Source: Naganishia liquefaciens (Eukaryota > Basidiomycota > Tremellomycetes > Filobasidiales > Filobasidiaceae). Taken from it: a stretch of 64,000 nucleotides of DNA. The position numbers and the translations under genes are program-made. Positions 23,814-36,073 of the stretch are shown piece after piece. Where the stretch lies: positions 311,533-375,532 of the forward strand of contig BLZA01000057.1 in NCBI GenBank assembly GCA_013423385.1. The letters run 5' to 3'. The notes below the pieces were generated by a model that worked only from the letters and a program-made list of their open reading frames with translations, did not search any database and had not been told where the DNA came from. Numbering within the stretch: the first letter of the stretch is position 1; the number at the start of each line of letters is the position of its first letter.

Positions 23814-25780
23814 TCAGGCGATAACCTCTTCCGAGAGCTCTATTCCTTCCCTCTTCCGCTGATCCTCTGCCAGCGTCTTGGCGAAGTTGGAATGTGCCCT
23901 GATCTTGGGTCCGTAGAAAAACGCGATGAACGGTATCACGGCGAGTATTGTAGCTAGACAGCCAAATAACGTCGTTCCCCAACGCGGCGTCAGGTTGTTG
24001 TAAAGTTGCCGCGTGAATAACGCGAACGATCCGGCAACCAGGTTTCGCAATGCGGACTGGGCACTGAGCGCTGACGAAGCATAGATGGTGTATGAATCGG
24101 CCAAGAAATTGAAGACTCCGACGCTGCGATTTGGTCAGTGACGATTGCTTAGACTGTAATGAGGACTTACTAGATACAGAATATTCCGAAGACGACGACG
24201 GTGATGCCGATACATGGAGCGATATACGTGACATGTGGGAATGCTATCATAGGTCAGCTAAACTATCCGTCAAGCCTCATCCACTCAACACTCACAAGTC
24301 CAAGCATAGAGAAAGCATCCCACAGCGAAACACACTCCACCAAGCATCGCTGCGTACAGCCTAGCCTCGGGACCTCGAGTCGCCACATTCTTGCGATAGA
24401 GATGTTCTTGATAAAAGTTGAAGCAGAACGACAAGAATGTCCCAATGCTGTTTGAGATTGGGGTCAGCGTTTCAGACAAACTCCTCGTCAACAGACGTAC
24501 ATCAGGGCAAGATACACCAATCCCGTTCTTCCGACGTCAAAGTCGTAGAGACCTTGGAAGATCAAAGGTATACTGACGGTTAGCGCGTAGAACACGCCCC
24601 AAGCGAGAGCCGCCCAAAGACTAAAGAATAGAACAATGGGCTCAGTGAATAGCAACCCTGTGAGATGTTAGTAACAGAAATTCGGAACAGCTTGTCTACT
24701 TACATAGCGGTCGCAAGGAGCTGGCCTTGATGAGGTCGACGAGCTTGGGCTTGTTGGCTTCAGAGCGGGCCATGTACGTTCCTTGTTCGGTCGCCCCGGC
24801 CGCCCTTCTCTTGCGTGCAGCTTGACGACGCAGGATGACGCCTTCCCTTGTTTCCGGAATTGCCATGATAAAAGGCAAGCAGACTCCAAACAGGATAACT
24901 TGGATCCACTGTATCCATCGCCACTCGAGGTCTGGCCGAGCTTCGACCCATGACATTGCGAGGGGTGCGATGCCTGTATATCTCGGTTAGTATGTCTGAG
25001 AAGGATTAGAACCAAGTACTTACTGTTTCCAAAGAAGCAGACAAAGGAAAACAGGGACATCTTGAGCCCGCGCTCGGAAGTGACCCAGACATCTGCCAGC
25101 GTGCCTCCAACCACTGACGCGCCCGTTGAGCCCATCCCTCCTTGAAGGAAGCGAAATGCCAGAAGCATACTCATGTTTCGTGCTCTGAGAGATCAGCACC
25201 TCAGCGAAAGTGACAGCTGTCTGTACTCACTTGATGATTGGGAAGAAGAACAGCCAGAAGAGCAATCCGGTCACCACATACAGCGGTCTCCGGCCCATGT
25301 CCTCGCTCAAGCCGCTCAGGACTAACGGAAACAGGGCGAATCCCCAAACATATATCGCGAATCCTGCGGATGTTTCTAAAGCCGTCCCACCCAGATCTCG
25401 CTGCAAGCTGCGTTCTCCAATGGCATACGCTCCCGTATTCCAGTTGGTAGCCATAGAAAAGGTGAATGCAACGCAAGTGATGATCCATTTCTTTCGATTG
25501 GGAAATGCCAGGGGATCCCGATGTGAACGCAGGGTGAAGTCGACCTGGCACCAGGTCAGCCAGAGAGCGGATCTCAAGTACTACGACATACCCATATTGT
25601 TTCTCCATCCCTGGTGTACAGAAACCCATCCTCCTGCCAAGAGTCTTTCGGGGGATTCTCAGCATTCTTGCGACTTTGTTGTCGGCATAGAATGTCATTG
25701 TCGATGAGGTCGATTTCTTGTTCAAAGAGGCTCTTCCTGGTAACGACCCTCACGGGGTGGTTGTCGTCGTTGTGGGTCAT
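23814..25780 (-). CDS. MFS exporter, DHA1 type
   Basis: Eight exons (25592-25780, 25231-25544, 25024-25184, 24704-24973, 24501-24657, 24296-24447, 24171-24243, 23814-24123) give 541 residues with about 12 hydrophobic segments. DHA1 proteins export drugs or polyamines by proton antiport. Markers are the cytoplasmic head ending DFTLRSHRDPLAFPNRKKW, the loop LSEDMGRRPLYV (motif A), GGTLADVWVTSERG in helix 4-5, a basic central loop with RRQAARKRRAAG, and the end ILAVIPFIAFFYGPKIRAHS. Strong as MFS; the substrate is open, and polyamine or drug is only a guess from the subfamily. Confidence 0.88.
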
Positions 25781-26520
25781 GGCTGAGCGATGGCGCCGAA
25801 ATTGAAGGAAATCATTCAGACCTTCGGATCATAGATATACACTGTCCCGTCAATTCAGCTTGCGATGACAGCAGACGACATCATTTTGACGGTATAGACA
25901 TCTTGGAAATGGTTGCCGTAGCTCATCCAAGAGATGACTGGAATGTCTTGCACGCCTTCGGTCTTCTCCACCTAGCTCTATCGCAACGCCGCGAAATAAT
26001 GACGGGAGACGGGATTCCATTAGGGTCGATTGGAAAACGGAGCACGAGCTGGAGCACGCTACGGATACTCACCGCCAGTAACGACTTCCGTTTCCGAGCC
26101 GGAGCCCGGACCGAACGCGGGATGCAATTCTCAAAGCTGTCGTTCAAGCTAGCTGCATATGCATGGCCTTCCAGCTAGCCTTGCCGTCGATAGCCCTTGA
26201 ACAGCTCCATCAACCCAACTCGTAAGCCCGTCGATTACATGCTTCGCAGTATCTATCATACGGCAACCTTGCCTGGTCCCTCAAGCCAAAAGACTTGCTG
26301 CTACGGCAATGCGATATTTTCTCTGCCATCTTCCTTTAAAGTACAGCAATCGTTCCGCACAAGCCGGGTCCGAGCTGAGAATAGCCATTGACTTGGATGG
26401 ATATGGATTGGATATCTGATTGAATTGGAAACATGGAAGAAACGTCTATGTACAATCGCCAGTAATGGTTGCCTCGTAATATTCGAGGATGGTACGAATA
26501 CAGTGAAATATATATTCTCC
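25781..26520. other. Intergenic, 740 bases
   Basis: Upstream of the MFS gene and downstream of ARB1. No frame with coding character; small palindromes only. Confidence 0.45.
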
Positions 26521-28625
26521 TTAAGCGACACCCTTGACGGCAGACTTGGACAAGAGCTGCGCCTTTTCGATCTGTTGCTGACCTGTGGCAGGGGATTAGC
26601 GAGAGATCTGGCATGCGGAGATGTAACGTACTTCGCTTGGCAAGTGCCTTCTTGTAATCAACAATCGTGATATCCTCCTTGGTCAAGTTGATAACCTTCT
26701 TGTCCTTGACCTCCCACAACTCCTCGGCAACCTGCGAAATCAATCGGAAATCGTGCGAAACGATAACGACACCACCCGAGAACTCCTTGATGGCAATGGC
26801 GAGCGAGTCGATCGACTCCATATCCAAGTGGTTGGTCGGCTCATCGAGCAACAAGATGTGCGGGTGCTCGAGTGCCAACATGGCAAAGACGACTCGGTTC
26901 CTCAGACCGTCCGAGAGCTGGGAAATCGGGCCCGTCTGATGGGCACCCGTCACACCGAATCGACCAATCTGCTGTCGCCAGAACTGAATGTCTTTTTCGG
27001 GGAACTTGCTCTTGTACGTAGCCTCCAAGTGCTCGATCGGGGACTTGTCGTATGGGAGCTGGTCGGCCGAGTGCTGCGAGTACTTGGCGAGCTTCAATGC
27101 CGGGTGCTTGGAGATCGTACCCTCACACGGCGACAGCTGACCGGTGATCAGGTTGAGCAAAGTGGATTTACCGGTACCGTTGTCACCGACAATGGCGATT
27201 CGCGAGTCCATGTCGATACCGAATGACAGGTCCTGGTAAAGGTAGTCCTTCTTGGCGCCAGAGTAGGAGAATGCGACTTCGTTGAAAGCAATGTTGGGTG
27301 GCGGCAACTTGGGCACATCCTCAAAGTTGAATCGCAAGACTTTTGGCACGTCGACCTTTTCAATGAGACCGGCAGCCTCCATCTTGTCGATAATCTTTTG
27401 CTTGGACTTGGCCTGCCTGACCAAGTTGGCATAGGTACCGGCAGAAGCAATGAACTCTGCGCAAGGCGTCAGTCGAGTCGCGCAAAGCCAGCAGGCTACT
27501 TACTCTTGATGTGCTGGATTTCATCCTGCTGCTTCTGGTACGCCTTCATCTGGTTGGTCTCGTTCTCGCTCTTGGTCCTGACGTAGGTGGTGTAGTTACC
27601 ACCGTAGTAGAGCAGCTTCTTTCGCATGGTCAAGTCGATGATGTTGGTGCAGACCGTGTCCATGAAGTCTTGCGAGTGCGAGGTGAAGATCAAGATGTGG
27701 TTGTACGTCGACAAGTAGGCTTCCAACCAGACGACGGCACCCAGATCCAAATGCGACGTCGGCTCATCCAACAGCAACAAATGCGGCTTGATGAACAGTG
27801 CACGCGCCAACGCGACACGCATCCTCCATCCACCACTCATATCCTTGGTCGGCTTGGCCATCATAGCCTTGGTGAATCCCAAACCGCTCAAGATCGCGCC
27901 AGCCTTGGCCTCAAAGGTGGCCGGGTCCAATTCCTCGAGTTCCTCGTACACGGTCTCCATGGCGAGCTCGTCGACGTCGTCGGCCATGGACATTTCCTCG
28001 GCGAGCTTTTCAAGTCGCTCGACCTTTTCACGGGCCGAGGCGATGATGTAGTCGACGGCGTTGACGTCGGACGGCTCAACGGCGCCTCGGACGAGGTAGA
28101 CCTGGGAATACATCAGTAATGGGGAACCCAGAGGGCGAACAAACTCACATCAATGTGGTCAGGAATCTCGACATCCCGTTCGGCAATACTCTGCAAGAAA
28201 GTACTCTTGCCACTTCCGTTCTCACCCAAAAGACCGTATCGCTGACCGTAGTTCAAACTGATCTCGGCACCTTCAATCAACAATCGTCCGTGGAACGACA
28301 AACTGTACTGGTCGATCTTGATATCTCGACTCTTGGGGTCGGAGACCAAGACACCGTTGGCGGATCGGTCCGTAGCCGTGGAAAGCTTGGCCATCTGGGC
28401 GGCAGCCGAGTCCGCGAGGTCCTCGGTAGATCCATTGGCGGAGAGGTTGGTCATGGGCGTGCCGGTGGCGGAGACGTCGGTAGACGCCATGGCGCTCGAG
28501 GAGCCCTTTGCGGAGGCCTTGGCGGCCTGTGAAGTGTGGGGGATCAACGACAGCGTCTTTCGCGGCTTGGCATCGCGACTCACCTTTTCTGCCAATCGCT
28601 TTTGCTTTGATGCGGAGGGAGCCAT
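26521..28625 (-). CDS. ARB1: ABCF ATPase Arb1/ABCF2 (ribosome biogenesis)
   Basis: Exons 28149-28625, 27504-28101, 26632-27456 and 26521-26582 give 653 residues. Arb1 is a soluble twin-cassette ATPase acting in 40S and 60S assembly. Two Walker A motifs (LGENGSGKST, VGDNGTGKST), two signatures (MSGGWRMRVALA, LSDGLRNRVVFA) and two Walker B motifs (LLLDEPTSHLD, LLLDEPTNHLD) are visible, with the linker FIASAGTYANLVRQAKSKQ. There are no membrane segments. The Lys-rich head (SKQKRLAEK) fits Arb1 rather than Gcn20 or eEF3. It shares a short promoter with SmG. Confidence 0.95.
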
Positions 28626-28908
28626 TATGTGTTGTCGTGTGGTCAGGTAAGGGTATGCAGGCGATACGACACTGCTTTTGGGTCACCGTTCAGCGTGCAC
28701 AAGGCAAACGACGTCAAGAAAGGGAACTTGACCAGTCAGCGGCGTTGAAAAAACTCGAGCGATCGAAGACGGGCGCGCGGCCAGAGTTGGCGAGTGCGAG
28801 AGGAGGTGTTTTCCATTCATGGCGTGTGTCGCGATCACAAGGTCGGTATAGATCGTCACCATCCTCTATCGCCCCGGTGTTCTACTGAGTCCCCTCACCC
28901 CGTCCACC
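28626..28908. promoter_or_regulatory. Divergent promoter, ARB1 / SmG
   Basis: 283-base spacer between two housekeeping start codons, one for ribosome assembly and one for the spliceosome. No TATA box was seen. Confidence 0.5.
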
Positions 28909-29318
28909 ATGTCCCGAATCTCTCAGCCAGAACTGAAAAAGGTGCGCTCTCCGCAGACCGCGAAACCGCGTCTTCGCACTGATCAGCTTCCCGCATCTCC
29001 AGTACATGGACCGCCGTGTCTACGTGCACGTCCAGGCCAACCGTGCAATGTCTGGTGTCTTGCGTGGGTACGACATGTTCCTCAACTTGGTTCTCGAGCA
29101 GGCATTCGAAGAGCTGGGCGCGGGCGAGAGGAAACCATGCGGAACGGCGGTGAGTCATTGACCAAGTCGCCTGAGTTGTGCGGAGAATATGGAATATGGG
29201 GCTGATGCCCTCGGCTTGTGCACAGATCATTCGTGGAAACTCGGTAGCCTCGCTTGAGTTGGTGGACGCCCAGAAGGTCTACCAGGAACGTCCGCCAATG
29301 GGTGCACCGAGGATGTAA
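28909..29318 (+). CDS. SMX2: Small nuclear ribonucleoprotein G (SmG)
   Basis: Exons 28909-28941, 29003-29149 and 29226-29318 give 90 residues. SmG is one of the seven ring proteins of U1, U2, U4 and U5 snRNPs. The Sm1 motif appears as PELKKYMDRRVYVHVQANRAMSGVLRGYD, followed by FLNLVLEQA, and Sm2 as IIRGNSVASLELVD. LSm7 was considered, but the short head and the spacing match SmG. It has an extra tail of about 14 residues (KVYQERPPMGAPRM) beyond the usual end. Confidence 0.9.
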
Positions 29319-29536
29319 ACGTGGGACCGAGGATAGGAAACGTTGGGCATTTTGGGGGAACGAAGGGGCAACAGGCCATCTTCGCTAGTCGGGACGAAAA
29401 CAAGAGACGACGAGAACATTGATTGCCGTCGATGTTGTACAACCATTCGATATCATGCAAAAATCGCAGCGGAAACGCTCAAGTCCCGACATTTCAAAGT
29501 CACCAACAGATCGATGTGGCTTATGACAAGGGTTAT

Positions 29537-31685
29537 TTATGAATACAACTTCTGCCACACAGCATTCAACCACGCAGGTACATCTCCCTTTACACGCATC
29601 AAGCCCTCTCGGAGCTCCCGAACTTCCAACTTCCCGCTCACCCAGTCCCCCTCGGGAGCATCTGTCGAAAAGCTGACGTTCAGCCCGTCCCCATCCGGTT
29701 GCACCTTGAGCGTCATCATGACCGGCGTCTCTGTCGGCAGTGGCGTCTGCAGTGGGAAAGACAAGCTGATGCCTTGTTTGTCTAGGCTGACGCTGATCGC
29801 GAGGTCTTTTGATTTTGTTGTGTTACCTGTGGCATCCCAGTTCACATGAGCGCTTGCACGAGCGATGCAAATGAGGATTGACTCACCCGTTAACAGTCCA
29901 TCCAGTTCATCGTCCAGGTCTCCCATCCCCTCATCGACAGGTGTCATCTCGCTTACACAGCTCCGTAACAGACGCGAAGTCCACAAAGCCTTGCGGATAG
30001 CCTGTATTCCCATCAGCCAATGCGCTACAATAGTGCGCGAAACTCACTCTCGCAGTCGCGACGATATCGTCCTTGGACCGCACGCCAACATAGTCCACAT
30101 ACATTCCCGCAACTCGGCTTCGCGGGAAGAGAAAGCACTGATGGATTCCTGAGTCGCCTCGGAAGTGGTATGATTTCGACGGGTCGATCTGAACCGGAAT
30201 AAGCAGAGGACGGGGTTGCGTATCGGGAGGCACTTACTCCACATAGGCTTTCCAACGTCACCTCTGGCGCGGCTTGTCCGGCCTCTTCCGCGCGCCCAAA
30301 GAAGGCATTCGAGACTAGGACGGGAGTGTCAAACTCCATGGCCCATTCTGCCAATGAGGCGATAGAAGAGGGCGGGACAGTCGCGCTACCGGATAACACG
30401 AGTCGACACGTTGGGTTGTCCAGGTACGTATCGTGCGCAAAGGGACGGAAGGTAGGCAGTATTGTCGGGCTCGTTATCGTCATATCGGGTATTGACCTGT
30501 TCCGGATCAGATGCTGGAATGCATCCTTGCTCAATGCACTCACTGTATCAACGTATGCAATTCATCCAGCTGATCCCATAACACAACCTCGCCTCGTCCA
30601 GCTTCCATATCCACGTCCGCACCCGCGGCCATGTCATCCAACGGCTTCATTTTCAAGTCGATGGCCCTGAGGTCGCGCAGTTGCTCCCCGAATGCCAGAA
30701 CCGCGCGCTCAGCGGCAAGCTCCCTCGTCTCGCCCTCAATGGTCTCCTCCTCGCCGGCCGTCCATCGTCTCTCTGCCTCATCGTACGCGTTGACGGAATC
30801 GAGATACTGCTGCAGGTATTCCTCCAGGACGCGACTCTGCGCTTGCAAGAGCCTTGTCCCGGTCCCCTCCGCCGACGCCGGCGGTAGATCCACGTCCATC
30901 CCGCCGACACTCGCCACATGTTCTGGATCGACGCGCTCGACGCGAAGCGATTGTACGCGCCATCCCGACGATGCAGAGGAAGAGGGATGCGCAACCTCGA
31001 CATCGATTACCATTCGTTGTCCCGCGAGCGCCAACGTATCTACCCTGATAGACTTTTCCTGCGCGCCCTCGGCTTGATCGGCGTTGTCCTCGCCTGTGCC
31101 CATGCCGAATGACGGATCTTCATTGTCAAGACTGACCTCGAGGTTGATGCTCTGCGCGAGGGCGACGAGTCTATTTGTCGGAGATGAGAGCGTCTGCGGC
31201 TGGACGAACGGCGTGCGGTTTAAGTTTGTGCGTGTGGGATGAGCGTACGTTCGGGATCGGGCGAGGAGGTCGCCGAGGACGGTTGATACAGGGAGGAGTG
31301 CATGTTGGTTTGAGCACCTTTCAAGGGATTAGGAATGCCTACAATGCGCGCGGCGGGAGCCTCACCAATCTTGCATGATCCTCAAGAGCACTGTCTTTCG
31401 CTGATCGTCGGTATCCGCAGTCGACGCCCCTTCAGGTATCTGCTCTCCTTTCCAGATCGCCCGGAAACTTTCGGCGCCTTGTCTCAAGCCCTTGACGTTC
31501 TCCAGCAACCTTTCTCTGTCTGTTGGCCACGAAGCATCTGGTTGACGGTTCTGATTGCGGATGTATGGATGCAAATATGGCGCCGTTGGTTTCGGGAACC
31601 GATTCGATAGCGTGGTCTGAATGTCATGGAGGATAGAATAGACAGACGATAGGTTTTCATTTGGAGTCTCTTGTACCGTCGACAT
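29537..31685 (-). CDS. Mediator subunit 1-like protein
   Basis: Six exons (31366-31685, 30544-31317, 30238-30496, 30048-30188, 29887-30001, 29537-29826) give 632 residues. Order of parts: helical head with a Trp/Arg-rich region; VDTLALAGQRMVIDVEV, then a strand WRVQSLRVERV; a long helix near LEEYLQQYLDSVNAYDEAERRW; and a C-terminal beta-rich part ending PAWLNAVWQKLYS. This order (helices, LAG strand, helical bundle) resembles the Med1 domain of fungal Mediator, but no diagnostic motif fixes it. The MED6 gene 1.5 kb away is suggestive. I hold the gene model firmly and the name loosely. Confidence 0.6.
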
Positions 31686-32394
31686 CTTGGGGCCTTCAAG
31701 CGGGACCTAGGAGTGGGGAATCGTCAGCTCGGATGGTCGACGACATGAAATACATCCTCGATTGCCGCTCAAGATACCCTCAGCCTCGCCTTAACATTCC
31801 CCATGAGAATCCTTTAGGATATAAGCTCCATGGATCCTTGAACCTCTTGCACGGTGCTTTCCGCAGCGGACTATCGAGGTCTCGTCGCGGCAGCACGTGT
31901 CACGAGGGGTGGAAACGGTTTACCAGTTTTATCATCGTCGGGTATCTCGTGTCGGGGGTGGGAGAGCGGTGACTCATGCTTACCAAGCCCCGATTATCTA
32001 TAGCGGTACCGGATGGACCTCGATAACTTGCTGTAACTCTGTGGGAACACGAGCAAAGGCTCAAGTTAAGGAACTGGACCCAACAGGGTGCGCCTGGCTG
32101 TCGAAGGTGATCGAACAGCGCGCGGGCGCACTAATGACCATCGCCGTTGTCCCCTCAACCCTTGACGTCCTGCTTGGCGGGGAAGCACTCGGACGCTCTC
32201 CATACGTGAATCACTTTCTTCAGATGGCAGGAGGACGATACAGACAGTCGTATCATTCCGATAGGACTCATCCTCGTTCAAGAAAGATCTGATTCCAATG
32301 TCCACATCGTAACACTGCAGAGATTCCGTAATTGCGAATCTAGCCGATATCTACATGTCATCTTCAGTCGATAGACATAGGTTACCGCATGACC
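31686..32394. other. Intergenic, 709 bases
   Basis: A plus-strand frame of 131 codons (about 31897-32292) starts without ATG and has no recognisable residues. Nothing else is supported. Confidence 0.45.
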
Positions 32395-32878
32395 TCAACG
32401 CTGAGTCTGTCAAACGGATCAGCATGAATCCATTATCAACATATACCAAGCGACTTACGATCCACACTTGATAAAACGCCAGCTTGTATCCCCCCTCATC
32501 TTCCAAATAATTCAACTTCATGTGCCCTGCCCAGTCCGCTGCCCCTTTGCTACCATCCTTCATCCCATACTCGACCGTCCCACGCAACATCAATTCGCAC
32601 TCTTTTTTCCCCTCCCCAAGCCTCGGAAAAACATCTAAAACGACATGCCGCCTACTCGACACTTTTTCCCATCCCTGCTCACGGAACTTGATAAAACCTT
32701 CCCGCCCGTTGAATGTGTTGGGCCCCATGAGAAGCGGTGAATTGGGCAGGAAAAAGTCTGCGTAGAGTTCGTGTGCTCGGGGATTCTCGGCGGGGCTGGT
32801 GTCGGAGGCGCGGTAGAAGGCGTTGAGAAAGGCGGATACCGGGTGCGGGAGATCAGCGGGGGCGTTTACTTTGGTCAT
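32395..32878 (-). CDS. SnoaL/NTF2-like domain protein
   Basis: Exons 32459-32878 and 32395-32406 give 143 residues. A single NTF2-like fold is suggested by the helical head VSAFLNAFYRASDT, FFLPNSPLLMGPNTFNGREGF (cone-fold core), the strands RRHVVLDVFP and CELMLRGTVEYGM, and a closing WAGHMKLNYLEDEGGYKLAFYQVWI. Such proteins are often small enzymes or ligand binders; no catalytic residue can be named. The last exon adds only TQR. An upstream in-frame ATG at 33004 would add 42 residues with no homology; I chose the start with the better context (GCAACATGACC). Confidence 0.75.
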
Positions 32879-33222
32879 GTTGCGAGATAGTTGGAATGTG
32901 GATGGGTGCTCGAAGCCTTGGATGAACAGAACATGGCAGAAGAGCTTGCTTGACGTGGTCAGGTTTGGGTTGCCGATCCGGTTGTGGAATGCCGCGCCGG
33001 CCATCGCCGTTGGCTCGCTTCGGCCTGATAATGGGCGGATTTTTTACATTTTACAAAGATCTCAGAGCAATAATCGGACTCGAGGTTCGAGACATGCACG
33101 ACCATATTGATCACGCATTCTCAGGATGTCAATCTCTATCAGTTTGCCTTTGGCTTGCCCCTCCAGGACGTGAGCCATGCGGTAGCGATTGAACGCGGTA
33201 GGCACAGCGTAAAGGACCCAGG
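32879..33222. promoter_or_regulatory. Divergent promoter, SnoaL-like / MED6
   Basis: 344 bases, part of which is open upstream of the SnoaL-like start. No motif seen. Confidence 0.45.
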
Positions 33223-34342
33223 ATGACAGATGAATTGGATCTCGCACCGGATCTGGCATCACAGCAATGGTGGGATGACAACTGGGTACAGGTGAGTTCA
33301 AGGAAAGCTTCAACAACTCGCTTGCTCGTTCTAAGGTTTCTTCAGGTGGCTGCAGGTGGATCCCTGACCACTCCGACATTAGCGTATGTCCAACGTCCAG
33401 TTGAAGATCCAAAGCTGACCCAAGCAGCTGGAGGTACTTTGCGACGAGCATATTTATCGACCATGAGACCGACAACTGGGGACTGTACGTTCAGTTCAGC
33501 GAGGATGCGTCCTTCGATTGGTCCCGGATGGAAGAGTAAGCAGTATTGGGCGTCTGATCTGCGCCTACTGACATCTGCAAAGAACCATGTCCACCATGTT
33601 CGGCAAACAGTACCGATTCAACTTCAGCCGTTGTCAACCGCCAAACTACTGGGTCATTGAGAAAGTGCACAAATATCAGCAAAAAGTGCGCAACGATCTC
33701 GGGCAACAGGTGACGGTTATCAAGGAGAGACTGCTCGAGGTGTTTGTCATCGTGGACAGAAAGGTTATGAAGTGCTCGACTCTGTACGACTTGGCGAATG
33801 TCCGCATGGTGAGCACGGCTTCTCTTTGTGTGACCGCAGCTGACAGAACTCAGCTCGGAGCGATGCATGCTCTTTCAACAACACTCGAAAGTCTCCGCAG
33901 CAATATTCCCGCCCCATCCGTCCGCGAAACTTCATTTTGGCAATCCTCAACCATCAAAATTCCCGAGGAGAAACGTTTACAAGATCAGGTAGACGAGGGC
34001 ATGCAGAACGCACCAAAGATCGAAGGTGAGGGACCGACGGAAGACTTGACCCAACAAGGCACCAAAAACAAGCGGAAACGACCGGATCCATACCAGTTGA
34101 CGATCCTTCATGCGATGCAAACAACGCAGAACGCGATTCCGGCAATCATCGATCCTGGTATGCAGTCGGATACGCTCGGAATACGCGAGATCAAGACAAA
34201 GGAGGAGGAACAGGCGGACCGCTTGATGCGGATGATCCGTGAGCCAGGCGGGGAAGCGCATGAGGTAGCGAGTGGCGGGGTGAAGCGCGCGATAGAGGAG
34301 AGCTTGAGGGGGATCGCCAAGCAGGCGAGGTTTCAGATATGA
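33223..34342 (+). CDS. MED6: Mediator complex subunit 6
   Basis: Exons 33223-33291, 33346-33383, 33428-33535, 33583-33808 and 33854-34342 give 309 residues. Med6 is a conserved head-module subunit of Mediator. The spliced chain shows WWDDNWVQ, GGSLTTPTLAWRYFATSIF (compare the family pattern W-I-Q, then Y-F-A-x-S-x-F), then PPNYWVIEK, VFVIVDRKVMKCSTLYDL and LSTTLESL, which align with yeast Med6 (PDFWVIRK, NSTLESL). The C-terminal third is charged and disordered (KNKRKRPDPYQL). The second exon, 38 nt, is needed for phase and supplies the LTT block. Confidence 0.85.
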
Positions 34343-34730
34343 CCCTGTTGGAGCGATGAGGGGCGTCTCGTGAAAGCGATCCTGAGCCTGAATCAAGAAG
34401 TCATATAACGTGGAAAGAGGTGTCTGTGGATCAGGAAATAGCAGCACATGGACATCTCTTGCGATGACTTTTGCCCATTAAAGGATAGCCGATCGCAACA
34501 TCCGCAAATTCCAACGGCATGTTTGAGCGGTCTGTGAGCACAGATACCCGGTGTACAGGGAGTGCCATTTCATCCTTTCATAGAGATTCCGTTGTGATCG
34601 ACGGAGTCGGAACATATAAAAGCTATTGACATTCTACTGAATTCTTAGCCTCGTCCGTTACCGGTGTCGTTTTTGAAGATCTCTTCACCGCGACTGCCCA
34701 TCCTTCTTCGAGTCAACTAGACGCCTGCAA
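34343..34730. other. Intergenic, 388 bases
   Basis: Downstream of MED6, upstream of the Arg/Ser-rich gene. Contains an AT-rich patch with ATATAAAA near 34613, a plausible TATA element about 135 bases before the next ATG. Confidence 0.4.
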
Positions 34731-34778
34731 ATGCCAAGTCAATTCGCATATGTCCAGGGAAAGACCGAGATACGGTGA
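34731..34778 (+). promoter_or_regulatory. Upstream ORF overlapping the next start codon
   Basis: An ATG at 34731 opens a 15-codon frame (MPSQFAYVQGKTEIR, then TGA) that overlaps the ATG at 34750 in another frame. It would be met first by scanning ribosomes and so could limit translation of the downstream gene. Confidence 0.4.
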
Positions 34779-36073
34779 TATTCACACCGCATGGATGCGA
34801 CTCAGGGGCAATCAATCTACAACGAATCATCAGCCCCCGGCGTCGCGACGACATTCCCGCCTGTCGTCCGAGCTGGACTTTCAGTCGGGCGAGGAAAATG
34901 AAGATGTAGGCGAAACTCACTCTTTCGACGGATATGTGAGCGATGATTACCGCCCGTCCCGTGAATTCGTGAGTGAGATTCACCGTTCAAGAAATAGAAA
35001 CCCTGTCAGGCGTTGCAGTCGGCGAGGGTGATGCGCCTTACCACCAAAGCTTACCCTATTTACACGCGAAAGCCTGGTCGATACAGCGTGCCGTCTGACT
35101 CTGCGTACTCTCCTCACCATGTTGGCGACGACTTCGACCATTCGCGTCCTGCCGGGGGTTTTCGAAGGCGCGCCGTGAGTATCATTGGCGCATTGGCGCA
35201 AGAATGACCGTTGCAGAGCGCTGACAAGTTGGCTCACCATTTGTGATTCGGGCTTGAAGTCACCACGTCCCGATTTCTATGACAACTTTGATAGCGATTG
35301 CGATTGCGACTCGGATGAAATCAGACCGGGGTTCAGACAATCAGCCGCCACCAGGCTCAGCCCCGATCTTGGCTGCAGACTACGCTCACAGTCACCTTCG
35401 GAAGTCTGCTCAACTTCGTCTTCCTCCCAATCTGCCGAAGGGAGCGCATACTTTCGCCGTGATACGAGCAGGGCGAGGAATTCTTATCAGGTAAAAATCA
35501 GCTTTAATTTCGGCTAGACCAGCAATAAGTTCATGACCATCTTTGACCTTCCTCTCAATCTTGTCCCGATAGACTTCGAGTTTCCTTGACCACGAGACGC
35601 GCTCCTTCCGGCAAGCGACTTCGGGCTCCCCTGCCCGTGAGTTCATGCCCCGACTTGGACCCCAAGATTGGACTGATACCCCGCCCGCCCACCTCACGAG
35701 AGGCGACTACATAAGCTATTGCCGAAATTGTGTGCCGAGGTATCAAGTGCAGCACCACAGGCGCAATCGCGCAGGTCCTTCTCACGCTAGCCGTAATGCA
35801 GAGTATTCCACTGAGCACCTAAGATCATATGCTTCCATCTATCGCGGTTCCTCAGGAGGCACTCATGATGAATGTGTGTATGGAAACTTCGATCGAGAAG
35901 TCTTCGGAGCAGAGCAGCCATGGACCAGAAGAGGTTCTCGAAGAGTGGGCACTTCAGGCTTCATCCGGCGACGACGGTCCGTTTATGAGAATATGAACCC
36001 CGAAGCAGGGAACATCGAGTACAGCCGCATGGCCTCTGGTACCTCCACAACCGTGCAAATCGATATATGGTAG
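34750..36073 (+). CDS. Arg/Ser-rich disordered protein
   Basis: Exons 34750-34968, 35019-35174, 35260-35490 and 35573-36073 give 368 residues. No family recognised. The chain is rich in Arg, Ser, Tyr, Asp and His, almost without hydrophobic clusters, for example RRHSRLSSELDFQSG, DNFDSDCDCDSDE and RRGSRRVGTSGFIRRRRS. Each intron keeps the frame, and donors are good (GTGAGT, GTAAAA). The composition suits an RNA-associated or condensate-forming protein, but that is inference. It has an overlapping upstream ORF. The third acceptor is the weakest join. Confidence 0.6.

Noticed and set aside
27511-28532. Long plus-strand frames across ARB1
   Set aside because: Antisense shadows of a GC-rich, strongly biased gene; residues are Val/Gly/Asp-rich without domains.
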